Notes under the pieces: model-generated
The model's input: only the letters and a program-made list of their open reading frames with translations
The model's database searches: none
What the model was told of the DNA's origin: nothing
DNA from: Bowmanella denitrificans
GTDB taxonomy: Bacteria > Pseudomonadota > Gammaproteobacteria > Enterobacterales > Alteromonadaceae
Reading direction: 5' to 3'
NCBI RefSeq assembly: GCF_002887595.1
Contig: NZ_PEBU01000011.1
Coordinates: 124,001 to 188,000 of the forward strand
DNA length: 64,000 nucleotides
Program-made: the position numbers and the translations under genes
Part shown: positions 1-8,433 of the stretch, piece after piece
How the letters are laid out: each line of letters begins with the position of its first letter
Numbering within the stretch: position 1 is the stretch's first letter

Positions 1-2427
1 TTATCTGTCAGCAGCCCATTGCTTGCTCAGCAGCAACAAAATGACGGTGAAAAGTCTGGCAAAAAAGAGGTAGAAACCATCACCGTCACGGCCACCAAGC
101 GAACGCAGAATATTCAGGAAACCCCTGTCGCGGTCCAGGCGTTGGGGGAGCGTACGCTTAAAGCGCTGGGGGTCGGCAACTTTGATGATTATGTGCGCTA
201 TATGCCAAATGTGACGTCAGGCGGCCGTGGACCTGGGCAGTCCAGTGTGTATATCCGCGGTATGTCAATTCAGCCTATCACTGTGATGCTATCGGGTGCC
301 CAGGGCACCATGCCGAATGTGGCCTTGTATCTGGATGAGCAGCCAGTGACGGCTCCCGGTAGAAATCTGGATGTCTATGTAACGGATATTGAACGGGTTG
401 AGGTGTTGCCAGGGCCTCAGGGTACTTTGTTTGGTGCCAGCAGCCAGGCCGGTACCGTGCGACTGATAACTAAAAAGCCGAGACTGGACGGCTTTGAAGC
501 GGGCTTCAAAGCGTCTCTGGAAAGCACAAAAGACGGTGAGATGAGCAATGCGGTAGAAACCTACGTCAACTTGCCGCTAACTAACGATCTCGCAGTACGC
601 GGCGCTTTTTATACAGTGCAGCGTGGCGGCTATATTGACAATGTGGCTGGGGAATTCACTCTCGACCCCGCCATTAACCCGGATTCCGCCGTTGCCGGTG
701 TGGTGCCACCTGATACCACTTATACCTCGGTCAGTAACGTGCATCTGGCTGAAGAGGATTTTAACGACAGTTATTACCAGGGGTTTCGTCTGGGGGCCCG
801 CTACTGGATTACCGAGAACTGGGAGTTGTTGGTACAGCATACCCAGCAACAGCTGGGGGCTGATGGGGTATTTGACTATGATCCCGAGGTAGGGGATTTG
901 CAGGTGGAACGTTACTTCCCGGATGAACTGGAAGATACCTTTGGGCAAACGTCCTGGACTCTTAAGGGGCGTCTTGGCGCGCTGGATATGGTGTATACCG
1001 GTGCCTATCTGGATCGCGAAGTGGAGCAGTCCATTGATTACACCGGCTATAACAACTCCGGTGGCTTTATTGCTTACTACACTTGTACTTATACCAATCC
1101 GGATTACATCGTTAATTACGGTATTGATCCCAGTCTGATCACCGAAAACCGTCAATGCCTGGACCCCACCAAAGGCTTTAAGGGCTTTCAGGAACATAGC
1201 CGCCAGACCCATGAGTTCAGGGTCTCCACACCGGATTATGCTAAATGGCGCGCAGTGGCCGGGGTATTTCTGGATAAGGTCGATATTGAAACCCAGGATG
1301 ATTTTGTCTATACCGCCACCCAGCATCTGGGTTTTGCACCTAATGCGCCCATTGCTGCGGCGAATAATATCAATCCCGATACCCGTCCTGCCGGCGTAGC
1401 GTTTTTCAATGACATTACCCGCAGCGAAGAACAAATCGCGCTGTTTGGGGAGTTTACCTATAAGTTCACCGACAGCCTGAGCGCCACACTGGGCCTGAGA
1501 TACTATGATATGGAATCGGACTATACTGGCTCGTCCAACTTTGCCGATGGTATTTTTCAGGGCTCAGAGAATACCGATCGTGGGCGTGACTATGATGCCT
1601 CTGGGGGGCATAGCACCGAGCCTCTTAAAGCCGATGACTGGATCCCGAAGTTCAACTTAAGCTATCAGGCCAGTGACGACATATTGTTTTACGCCACCTA
1701 CTCAGAAGGCTTCAGACCAGGGGGCTTTAACCGTGGTGGTGGCATTCCCTCTGCTAATCCTGACTTCCCCACAGTGGCCGTAACCTATCAGACCGATGAT
1801 GTGACTAACTACGAGTTTGGCTGGAAATCCCTGCTGTTTGACCGTACTTTGCGGTTTAACGGTAATCTTTACTATGTGGAATGGTCGGATATGCAGGTGT
1901 CGCGTTTTGACCCGCAAAATGTGTCCATCCTGACCTTTATCGAAAACGCCGCAGATTCGGAAATCCGCGGATTGGAAGCCGATTTAGTCTGGAATGCCAG
2001 CGATAATCTGACTCTCTATGGCGCGTTTTCTTACAATGATACCGAGTTAACGGCGGTTAATGCCCAGGTGATTGAAATGGCGCCGGTTGGTAGTGAGTTA
2101 CCACTGACACCCAAATTTCAGGGTACCCTAAGGGCCAGATATGCCTGGTATGCCGGTGCTTATGACGCCTATTGGCAGGTGGCCGCACAATATGCTGATG
2201 CATCCTGGAGTTCTATTGTGGCGGCCGACAGAAAACGTCAGGACAGTTACACCACGGTGGATGCCAGCCTGGGCGTGCGCAAAGATGCCTGGGGCGTGGA
2301 ATTGTATATCCAGAATCTCACTGATGAGCGGGCCGATCTGTTTATCAATGACCAGGATGATATTACCCGCATTACCACCAACAGACCCAGAACCATAGGC
2401 TTGCGTCTGACTTATGATTATTTCTGA
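1..2427 (+). CDS. TonB-dependent outer-membrane receptor, 5' end cut by window
   Basis: Probable TonB-dependent receptor importing a siderophore, glycan or other nutrient across the outer membrane; the substrate cannot be read from sequence. The frame is open from base 1, so the true start is upstream; the first visible residues look like the end of a signal peptide. A TonB-box-like ITVTATKR segment is followed by a plug region (about the first 150 residues, with PNVTSGGRG and ERVEVLPGPQGTLFGA motifs) and a long beta-barrel region ending in Tyr-Asp-Tyr-Phe, the aromatic C-terminus expected for outer-membrane insertion. A TTG at 19 is in frame but is not a credible start. A strong terminator lies just downstream, before a TPR-sulfotransferase gene. 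The family is very likely; the substrate is unknown. Confidence 0.93.
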   Translation, partial: LSVSSPLLAQQQQNDGEKSGKKEVETITVTATKRTQNIQETPVAVQALGERTLKALGVGNFDDYVRYMPNVTSGGRGPGQSSVYIRGMSIQPITVMLSGAQGTMPNVALYLDEQPVTAPGRNLDVYVTDIERVEVLPGPQGTLFGASSQAGTVRLITKKPRLDGFEAGFKASLESTKDGEMSNAVETYVNLPLTNDLAVRGAFYTVQRGGYIDNVAGEFTLDPAINPDSAVAGVVPPDTTYTSVSNVHLAEEDFNDSYYQGFRLGARYWITENWELLVQHTQQQLGADGVFDYDPEVGDLQVERYFPDELEDTFGQTSWTLKGRLGALDMVYTGAYLDREVEQSIDYTGYNNSGGFIAYYTCTYTNPDYIVNYGIDPSLITENRQCLDPTKGFKGFQEHSRQTHEFRVSTPDYAKWRAVAGVFLDKVDIETQDDFVYTATQHLGFAPNAPIAAANNINPDTRPAGVAFFNDITRSEEQIALFGEFTYKFTDSLSATLGLRYYDMESDYTGSSNFADGIFQGSENTDRGRDYDASGGHSTEPLKADDWIPKFNLSYQASDDILFYATYSEGFRPGGFNRGGGIPSANPDFPTVAVTYQTDDVTNYEFGWKSLLFDRTLRFNGNLYYVEWSDMQVSRFDPQNVSILTFIENAADSEIRGLEADLVWNASDNLTLYGAFSYNDTELTAVNAQVIEMAPVGSELPLTPKFQGTLRARYAWYAGAYDAYWQVAAQYADASWSSIVAADRKRQDSYTTVDASLGVRKDAWGVELYIQNLTDERADLFINDQDDITRITTNRPRTIGLRLTYDYF

Positions 2428-2444
2428 TTAGTGCGTTTAATTTT

Positions 2445-2473
2445 CAGGGCGGTGGCGACCGCCCTGACTTTTT
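2445..2473 (+). terminator. Rho-independent terminator after the TonB-dependent receptor
   Basis: A perfect 9-bp GC-rich stem (CAGGGCGGT / ACCGCCCTG) with a 4-nt loop is followed by AC and a run of five T. It ends 15 bases before the next start codon, so most receptor transcripts should stop here unless read-through feeds the sulfotransferase gene. Confidence 0.85.
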
Positions 2474-2488
2474 AGGTGTGAAGTACAA

Positions 2489-4477
2489 TTGAAACAACAT
2501 AATGAAGCCAGACACAGGCAATTGGCCCTGATTCGCCAGGACGTCAATCAGGGGCGCTTTTCCCAGGCTAAAGCGCAGCTTACAGACTTGCTTAAGGCCG
2601 ATGGCAATGATCAGGAAGCCTGGTACCTGCTCGCTGTTTCGCAGCGCTATCTGGGGGAACTGGACGACGCGCTGAGCAGTTTACAGACCTTACGTTTGCT
2701 GGACCCAGGTTACGGCCGACTTTACCAGGAAATGGGCCATTGTCTGCTTGCTGGTAAGGAAACCGCCCGGGCAATTATGGCGTATCGTCAGGCTGTGCAA
2801 TTTAACCCGGCACTGCTGGCCAGTTGGCAGCGGCTCGCAGAGCTATTACCTGAGTCTGATCCTGGCCACCAGCTGATGGTGGCCAATGTCCGCGAACTTA
2901 AGGCGCTACCAATTGAGATACAAAGCGCCACCAGTATGTTGCATGAAGGCAAGTTACTTAAAGCCGAACAACTTTGTCGCCATTACCTGCAGCACCATCC
3001 CCGACATGTCAATGCCATGCGCTTGTTGGCGCAGATTGGCTTGAAACACTATGTATTGGATGACGCTGAATTTCTGCTTGAGAGCTGTCTGGCGTTTGAA
3101 CCGGCGCATTTGGGAGCGAGGCAGGACTATGTGCTGGTTTTGCACAAAAGACAGAAATATCAGCAGGCCCTGCAACAAGCAAGGACTTTGCTGGATGCCG
3201 ATCCTGACAATGGCCATTATCAAATTCTGCTTGCCAATCAATTGGTCGCGGTGGGGCAATTTGAGCAGGCTTTGAGCCTGTATCAGCAAGCCTGGCAGTT
3301 GATGCCAGGCAACGCCCATATTCCCTTGTTGCAAGGTCATGCGCTAAAGACTTTGGGGCAACATCAGCAAGCAGTGCAGGCCTATCAACAGGCTATCGAA
3401 GCCAGGCAAGATTTTGGCGATGCCTACTGGAGCCTGGCCAATCTGAAGACCTACCGTTTCACTCCTGCTCAGATGGCTGATATGCAAAGCCTGGCCGAGC
3501 AGCAGACAGTGTTGCCTGAGGATAAAATTCACCTGCACTTTGCCTTGGGTAAGGCCTTTGAAGACAGTGAAGAATATGAAAATGCCTTTATTCACTACAA
3601 GCAGGGCAATAGCTTAAAAAAAGCCGCGCTGCATTACAGCGCAGAGAAGTTCAGCCAGGAAGTGAATGGGCAGATCCAACACTGTGATACAAGTCTGTTC
3701 AGCAGCAGGCAAGGCATGGGCTGTGCGGATGATGCGCCCATTTTTATTGTTGGTTTGCCAAGGGCCGGGTCCACCTTACTGGAACAAATTTTGGCCTCTC
3801 ATTCCATGGTGGATGGCACTATGGAACTGCCTAATATTCTCGCTACTGTGCATCGGCTTAAGGGGCGAAGAGCCAGTGCTCCAGCTTATCCGGCCAACCT
3901 GCATGAACTAAGTGCTGAACAACTGCTGGAACTGGGCGAGGCCTATATTCGTGATACCCGCATTCATCGCGGGCAGGGGCGTTATTTTATCGATAAAATG
4001 CCTAATAACTTCCGCCACATTGGTTTGATTCAGCTGATTCTGCCTAACGCCAGAATTATTGATGCCAGACGCCATCCCATGGCCTGCTGCTTTAGTGGCT
4101 TTAAACAGTTGTTTGCCGAAGGACAGGAATTTTCGTATGCCCTGTCTGATATCGCCGCTTACTACAGGGACTATTTACGCTTGATGGCGCATTGGGACAA
4201 GGTTTTACCCGGGAAAGTGTATCGGCTCCAATATGAGCAACTGGTGGCAGATTTTGAATCACAGGTCCGGCAACTGCTGGATTTTCTTGGCTTGCCATTT
4301 GAACGAGCTTGTTTGGACTTTCATCAAACCCGCCGGGCAATCAAGACCGCCAGCTCAGAGCAGGTTCGTCAGCCGCTTTATCAATCAGGGCTTGAACAGT
4401 GGCGACATTTTTCGCCCTGGTTAGGCGAACTACAACAAGGGCTGGGTAGCGATGTGTTGGCAGACGTTGGCCACTAG
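2489..4477 (+). CDS. TPR-repeat sulfotransferase family protein
   Basis: 662 residues. The N-terminal half (about 1-400) is a run of TPR-type helical pairs. The C-terminal part (about 415-640) is a sulfotransferase domain with a PAPS 5'-phosphosulfate loop, VGLPRAGSTLLEQIL, near residue 420. Such proteins may transfer sulfate from PAPS to a peptide or glycan, but the acceptor is unknown. The start is TTG at 2489: the upstream GTG at 2478 runs into a stop, and the next in-frame ATG is far inside the TPR region. No signal peptide is visible, so it is probably cytoplasmic. It follows a TonB-dependent receptor, a pairing known in marine Proteobacteria, though a terminator separates them. Domain calls are firm, biological role weak. 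Confidence 0.88.
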   Translation: MKQHNEARHRQLALIRQDVNQGRFSQAKAQLTDLLKADGNDQEAWYLLAVSQRYLGELDDALSSLQTLRLLDPGYGRLYQEMGHCLLAGKETARAIMAYRQAVQFNPALLASWQRLAELLPESDPGHQLMVANVRELKALPIEIQSATSMLHEGKLLKAEQLCRHYLQHHPRHVNAMRLLAQIGLKHYVLDDAEFLLESCLAFEPAHLGARQDYVLVLHKRQKYQQALQQARTLLDADPDNGHYQILLANQLVAVGQFEQALSLYQQAWQLMPGNAHIPLLQGHALKTLGQHQQAVQAYQQAIEARQDFGDAYWSLANLKTYRFTPAQMADMQSLAEQQTVLPEDKIHLHFALGKAFEDSEEYENAFIHYKQGNSLKKAALHYSAEKFSQEVNGQIQHCDTSLFSSRQGMGCADDAPIFIVGLPRAGSTLLEQILASHSMVDGTMELPNILATVHRLKGRRASAPAYPANLHELSAEQLLELGEAYIRDTRIHRGQGRYFIDKMPNNFRHIGLIQLILPNARIIDARRHPMACCFSGFKQLFAEGQEFSYALSDIAAYYRDYLRLMAHWDKVLPGKVYRLQYEQLVADFESQVRQLLDFLGLPFERACLDFHQTRRAIKTASSEQVRQPLYQSGLEQWRHFSPWLGELQQGLGSDVLADVGH

Positions 4478-4480
4478 GCA

Positions 4481-4657
4481 TTAGCCTTCGGTATGACTAT
4501 GTTGCTCGATATAGGACTGTATAAAGCTGCGCAGTTCTTTTGCCGCGTTACTGTCTTGCTGCTCGCACAATTCAATAAAAGTGTTACGCATCTCTTTATC
4601 GATACGGATAAGTAATTGACTGTCCTTCTTTTTTTTCTTTTTGTCTTTGCTGGGCAT
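4481..4657 (-). CDS. Small ribbon-helix-helix-like protein (58 aa)
   Basis: A 58-residue frame begins with ATG at 4657 and ends with TAA at 4481. After a very basic N-terminus (MPSKDKKKKKKD) comes a strand-like QLLIRIDKEM, then two predicted helices (FIELCEQQ, AAKELRSFIQSYIEQ). This strand-helix-helix order fits the CopG/MetJ/Arc DNA-binding fold. It lies convergent to the sulfotransferase gene, 3 bases away. Another reading frame over the same bases is slightly longer but has a cysteine-rich, non-protein-like composition, so I prefer this one. Function is not established; a small transcriptional regulator is an inference from fold pattern only. Confidence 0.68.
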   Translation of the reverse strand: MPSKDKKKKKKDSQLLIRIDKEMRNTFIELCEQQDSNAAKELRSFIQSYIEQHSHTEG

Positions 4658-4867
4658 CGCGGCACGAGTTGGCGGGGAATGGTGCGGGAATTTTACCCTG
4701 CTGGGCTTTTATGTCAATTTTGTTACATGCTGCACTGTGTGCTGCGCTACGATAAAATTTTTGTGAACTCAGAGGCTTGAGCGGCTAGACTATAGCGGTT
4801 TAAATCTGCGCTTTTGTTTGTTGGCGGCCAGGCATGGCCGATGGCAAATTAACTTGGAAATGGAAAA

Positions 4868-5473
4868 ATGAAGAAAACCTTAATTCCTGCACTTTTAATG
4901 GGTCTGTTTACCAGTACAACGGCTGTGGCTAACAATATGTATGGATTGCTTTCGGCCGGTTATGCGGATGCCAAGCAGGGGCAGGCGGGTGGTAAGGGCG
5001 TGGGCTATAGCTTTGGTATGGGCTATGAATTACATCGTCAGTGGGTGCTGGAAGGCGGCTTTCAGCAGCTTTTGGATGAACAGGGGGATGCGCCGAGCCT
5101 GACCAATCTGGGTTCAGAAGATAGCAGCAGTATCAAGGCCGATGCCCTTTATCTGGCTTTGCTCGGTAAGGCGTCTTCGCAAGCCGGTACGCTGTTTTAC
5201 CGGGTTGGTGTCATGAGCGTCAAACTGGAGTCGCAGGCTGTGATTGCGGCTAATCAAAGTTGTGAACGCGGTGATGCTATTGCGCTGAGCGTTGAAGGCA
5301 CTGCAGCTCTGTCCTGTGAGCTGGACAAAACCATTGTTGCCGGTGTGGTCGGCTTAGGCTTTGATTTCCGCTTGTCGGATTCTCTTGATCTGCGTATTGA
5401 AGCCCAACATGTCAGAGGTGCCGAGGATTTTGAAGCCAATATCGGCCAGATCGGCATCCGTTATAATTTCTAA
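4868..5473 (+). CDS. Outer-membrane beta-barrel protein
   Basis: 201 residues with a signal peptide (about residues 1-21, cleavage after Ala-Val-Ala) and alternating amphipathic strands with many Gly and aromatic residues, ending in RYNF, a typical barrel C-terminus. The size fits an 8-stranded OmpA/OmpW-like porin family barrel. Two cysteines (about 136 and 155) flank an extracellular-loop-like segment and could pair. ATG 4868 follows GGAAATGGAAAA, a weak ribosome site. The 3' end overlaps the convergent photolyase gene by 4 bases. No specific function can be read. Confidence 0.8.
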   Translation: MKKTLIPALLMGLFTSTTAVANNMYGLLSAGYADAKQGQAGGKGVGYSFGMGYELHRQWVLEGGFQQLLDEQGDAPSLTNLGSEDSSSIKADALYLALLGKASSQAGTLFYRVGVMSVKLESQAVIAANQSCERGDAIALSVEGTAALSCELDKTIVAGVVGLGFDFRLSDSLDLRIEAQHVRGAEDFEANIGQIGIRYNF

Positions 5474-6999
5474 AGACTGTCAATACGCCTGATTAAGCCA
5501 TCCGCCCAGTGGCGGATGGCAGAACGCTGTTCATGACTTTTCTTGTGCCATTGGCTGACCATCAGCGCCATTCTTGGGTTGGCGGCAAATTCCTGCTGGT
5601 GAATATCAATAAAACGCCAGTACAGCGAATTGTATGGGCACGCCTTGTTGCCGGTCAGCAACTTCGGCGAGTAGGGGCAATGCTGACAGTGACTACCCAT
5701 TTTATTTAGATAATTGCCGCTGGCGGCATAAGGTTTGCTGGCTAACAAGCCACCATCGGCATACAGCGCCATCCCCAGGGTATTTGGTAGCTCCACCCAC
5801 TCAAACGCGTCGATATAGACAGCTAAATACCACTGGCAAACCTGTTTTACGTCCAGGCCAGCCAACAGGGCAAAATTTCCGATCACCATCAGTCTTTGTA
5901 TATGATGTGCATAGGCCAGATGCAGCGAGTTGCCCACTGCCTGCTGTACACAGCGCATTCGCACTGTGCCCTGCCAGAACCATTTGGGTAACGGATGTGT
6001 GGCATTAAAGTGATTGTTGTTGGCGTAGTCCTCGCCGCAATGCCAATAAAGGCCACGCACGTATTCACGCCACCCCAGTACTTGTCGGATAAAGCCCTCC
6101 ACCGCATTAATGGGAGCTTGTCCCTGATAATAGGCCGCTTCAGCCCGACGACAGACAGTTATGGGGGCTAATAATCCCAGATTGATATAAGCCGACAACA
6201 GGCTATGAAATACCCCTGGTTCATCATCTGCCAGGGCATCCTGATAGTCGCCGAAATTGGCCAGACGGGTCTGGATAAAGTCGTCAAGCGCTTGCTCTGC
6301 CTGACAAGCTGTGACGGCAAAGTGAAAGTGTTCCAATCTGCCAGGGTTTTGTGCAAATTCCTTTTCCACCAGAGCCAGCACCTTGGTGGTTATATCATCT
6401 GTATCAAATCGCTGTGCTTTTGGGGGGGTAAGGTTGGCCGGCCAGGCCCGACGATTGTGTTTATCAAAATTAAATTTTCCGCCCTCTGGATTCGAGCCTG
6501 ACATCAGCAGACCGGTCTGCCGTCTTGCCCACTGATAAAAGTGTTCCATTCTGGGCTGCTGTTTACCAGCAAACCAGTCAAGCATCTGCTGGCGAGAGAA
6601 GATAAAGTGGTGACTGTCGAACTGTCTGACCGGCACAGGCAGGCTATCCGCCCATTGGTTAAACTGGCTTTGTAGCCTGTGCTCACCCGGTTCAACCAGG
6701 TAAAGGGCTTGATAGGCGAAACAACTAAGCTGATACTGAAGTAAGGCATCAAAGCTTTGCCAACGGTCTTTTGTGTCAGTGTATTGGTAGTAATGCACGC
6801 TGAAGCCCTGTTGCATTAAGGCCGCGGCAAAATGACGCATGGCAGAAAAGACCAGTGCAATCTTTAACTTGTTGTGCGGCACATAACTGGCTTCGTCCGG
6901 CAGTTCTGCCATCAGAATATGGTCGGTGGCAGGGTTAAGATGTTGCAGTACGGGGTGCTTTAAACACAGTTGGTCCCCCAGCAATAGCAGTAATTTCAT
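5470..6999 (-). CDS. FeS-type photolyase/cryptochrome (deoxyribodipyrimidine photolyase-related)
   Basis: 509 residues starting MKLLLLLGDQL, the usual opening of the prokaryotic FeS-BCP photolyases (PhrB/CryB type), which repair (6-4) photoproducts or act as photoreceptors using FAD and a [4Fe-4S] cluster. The family's cluster cysteines appear to be present: one in VCQWYL, two in CQHC and one in ACPYN, all in the C-terminal third. A GTG 60 bases upstream (7059) would add 20 unrelated residues, so ATG 6999 is preferred. It is transcribed divergently from the DUF3081 gene, with 62 bases between starts. Repair versus signalling cannot be decided from sequence. Confidence 0.9.
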   Translation of the reverse strand: MKLLLLLGDQLCLKHPVLQHLNPATDHILMAELPDEASYVPHNKLKIALVFSAMRHFAAALMQQGFSVHYYQYTDTKDRWQSFDALLQYQLSCFAYQALYLVEPGEHRLQSQFNQWADSLPVPVRQFDSHHFIFSRQQMLDWFAGKQQPRMEHFYQWARRQTGLLMSGSNPEGGKFNFDKHNRRAWPANLTPPKAQRFDTDDITTKVLALVEKEFAQNPGRLEHFHFAVTACQAEQALDDFIQTRLANFGDYQDALADDEPGVFHSLLSAYINLGLLAPITVCRRAEAAYYQGQAPINAVEGFIRQVLGWREYVRGLYWHCGEDYANNNHFNATHPLPKWFWQGTVRMRCVQQAVGNSLHLAYAHHIQRLMVIGNFALLAGLDVKQVCQWYLAVYIDAFEWVELPNTLGMALYADGGLLASKPYAASGNYLNKMGSHCQHCPYSPKLLTGNKACPYNSLYWRFIDIHQQEFAANPRMALMVSQWHKKSHEQRSAIRHWADGLIRRIDSL

Positions 7000-7061
7000 T
7001 AACAGACGACGGTTGTGTAGGTTTTGAGTTAATTCGTAGCAAACGGAGAAAGGGATCACTT

Positions 7062-7322
7062 ATGAAAAATGAATTCGACAGTCATTTCGTGCTTGCGGTG
7101 TTCGAGAAGATTCGCAGTCATGGCAAACATCAGGATGATGCGTATACATTGGAAGGGGTTAAGGCCTATACGGATTTTGACGGGTACACCCTGTTTATTG
7201 AAGATGCGTCGGTAAAGCTGAGTTTCGGCTTTCATAACCAATACCACTTTGATTATGAAAAAGTCGAGCAAATGGAACAGTTTGAGAAAAAATTGCGGTA
7301 TATTGATGCCAGCTATGCATAG
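7062..7322 (+). CDS. DUF3081-like small protein
   Basis: 86 residues, acidic and aromatic, with no membrane segment and no signal peptide. Its pattern (KIRSHGKHQ, then GVKAYTDFDGYTL and a VKLSFGFHNQYHFDY segment) resembles DUF3081 proteins of Vibrio, Shewanella and Alteromonas relatives, whose function is not known. The start at 7062 is supported by GGAGAAAGGGA upstream. It is divergent from the photolyase gene and convergent with the TrhA-like gene 12 bases downstream. Confidence 0.72.
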   Translation: MKNEFDSHFVLAVFEKIRSHGKHQDDAYTLEGVKAYTDFDGYTLFIEDASVKLSFGFHNQYHFDYEKVEQMEQFEKKLRYIDASYA

Positions 7323-7334
7323 TGGTGTATCACC

Positions 7335-7970
7335 CTAAGCTGGCATAACGAAATAATAAATAGACAGATAATGACAAGTGCAGCCAGCGACCACAAACAG
7401 ATGCCAGACGGCGTGGGTAAACTGGTAACGTTTGGCCACGTAAAATAACACGCCGATACTGAAACAGAGTCCGCCGGCAACCAGCAACCACATGCCGGCA
7501 CCGGGCAGGGCCTGGTACAAAGGATAGATAAAAGCCAGGGACAGCCAACCCATAAACAAATACAAGGTCAGGGACAAACGGGGAAAGCGGTGTCTGGCCA
7601 GCCATTTGAAGGCAACACCGGCCAGGGCAATACTCCAAATAAGTACAGTGCCCAAGGTGCCAACCCATCCCCCCACACTGACCAGCATAAATGGTGTGTA
7701 AGTCCCTGCTATCAATAAATAAATAGCACTGTGGTCGAACAACTTCAGCCAGCCTTTGAGTTTTTGATGAGTGACGGCGTGATATATGGTAGAGCTGAGA
7801 AACATCAGCAATAATGAACTGCCATATATACTGGAAGCAGTTATCGCCAGGCCGGATTCGCTACGCAACAACAGTAATACCAATCCAATGATGGCGACAA
7901 TAAAGCCGATACCATGGCTCAGGGCATTGAGCCACTCTTCTGCAATGGAATAAGGGCGTTGCGTGGACAA
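7335..7970 (-). CDS. trhA: TrhA/hemolysin III family membrane protein
   Basis: 211 residues with seven predicted membrane segments and the PAQR/hemolysin III signature: N-terminal EEWLNALSHGIGF, the SSTIYHAV segment, the FDHSAIYLLIAGTYTPF segment and the C-terminal AVWHLFVVAGCTCHYLS, which together supply the conserved Ser, Asp and His residues. The E. coli homolog TrhA (YqfA) is linked to membrane energy homeostasis; haemolysis is not a safe inference. ATG 7970 is the only sensible start. Its 5' leader runs toward the heptanucleotide repeat at 8044-8078. Confidence 0.9.
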   Translation of the reverse strand: MSTQRPYSIAEEWLNALSHGIGFIVAIIGLVLLLLRSESGLAITASSIYGSSLLLMFLSSTIYHAVTHQKLKGWLKLFDHSAIYLLIAGTYTPFMLVSVGGWVGTLGTVLIWSIALAGVAFKWLARHRFPRLSLTLYLFMGWLSLAFIYPLYQALPGAGMWLLVAGGLCFSIGVLFYVAKRYQFTHAVWHLFVVAGCTCHYLSIYYFVMPA

Positions 7971-8043
7971 AACGGTTTCCTGAAAGCTGATAATGGCGGT
8001 AAGTATAGAATTTCAGCGAACAACTGTACACTGAAAATATTGT

Positions 8044-8078
8044 GTGAGGAGTGAGGAGTGAGGAGTGAGGAGTGAGGA
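8044..8078. repeat. Five tandem copies of the heptamer GTGAGGA
   Basis: Five exact 7-bp units lie back to back between the divergent trhA and GIY-YIG genes. Each unit holds a GTG and a GAGG, so the array supplies both a start codon and a ribosome-binding-like sequence for the plus-strand gene. The unit length is not a multiple of three, so only every third GTG shares a frame. A partial inverted repeat (GTTGC...GCAAC with inner GGTG...CACC) follows near 8103-8131. Confidence 0.9.
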
Positions 8079-8433
8079 ATTAGACCCAAGGTTATCGGAG
8101 CCGGTTGCTGGTGATAAACCACCGTGCAACGGTGAAGTACAGCAACCAGATGCAGTTTGCTGGTATCTGTATATTGTGGAGAATCGTCTGGGGCATTGGT
8201 ACACAGGGATCAGTACCGAGCCTGCAAGGCGTTTTGAAGAGCATCAGTCAGATTTGGGTAAAGGCGCTAAAGCCCTCAGAGGCAAGGGGCCATTAAAACT
8301 GAAATTCTGTCAACAAGTAGGGGATCGCAGCCAGGCCAGTCGAGCAGAATATCGGGTCAAACAACTGCCAAAAGTACAAAAACGCAGGCTGATCGAAGGG
8401 CTGTTAAGCCTGGCTGAACTGCTGGAAACCTAA
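8065..8433 (+). CDS. GIY-YIG nuclease family protein (YhbQ/UPF0213-like)
   Basis: 122 residues. The GIY-YIG domain covers about residues 33-115: WYLYIVE, then HWYTGIST, EPARRFEEHQ and AEYRVKQLPK, the usual signature of small stand-alone YhbQ/UPF0213-like proteins. The only usable in-frame start is GTG 8065 inside the GTGAGGA repeat, because a TGA lies at 8059. Relatives start close to the WYLYI segment, so the first 30 or so residues look like translated repeat sequence, not ancestral protein. The ribosome site is the GAGG of the repeat, 8 bases from GTG. The domain is clear; the start is uncertain. Confidence 0.8.
   Translation: MRSEELDPRLSEPVAGDKPPCNGEVQQPDAVCWYLYIVENRLGHWYTGISTEPARRFEEHQSDLGKGAKALRGKGPLKLKFCQQVGDRSQASRAEYRVKQLPKVQKRRLIEGLLSLAELLET

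Noticed and set aside
577-1434. 285-residue minus-strand open frame inside the TonB-dependent receptor
   Set aside because: It lies wholly antisense to a clear gene and has no recognisable domain or ribosome site.
4474-4665. 63-residue minus-strand frame overlapping the ribbon-helix-helix-like gene
   Set aside because: Its composition (many Cys, Arg and Lys without pattern) is unlike a protein; the 58-residue frame is better.
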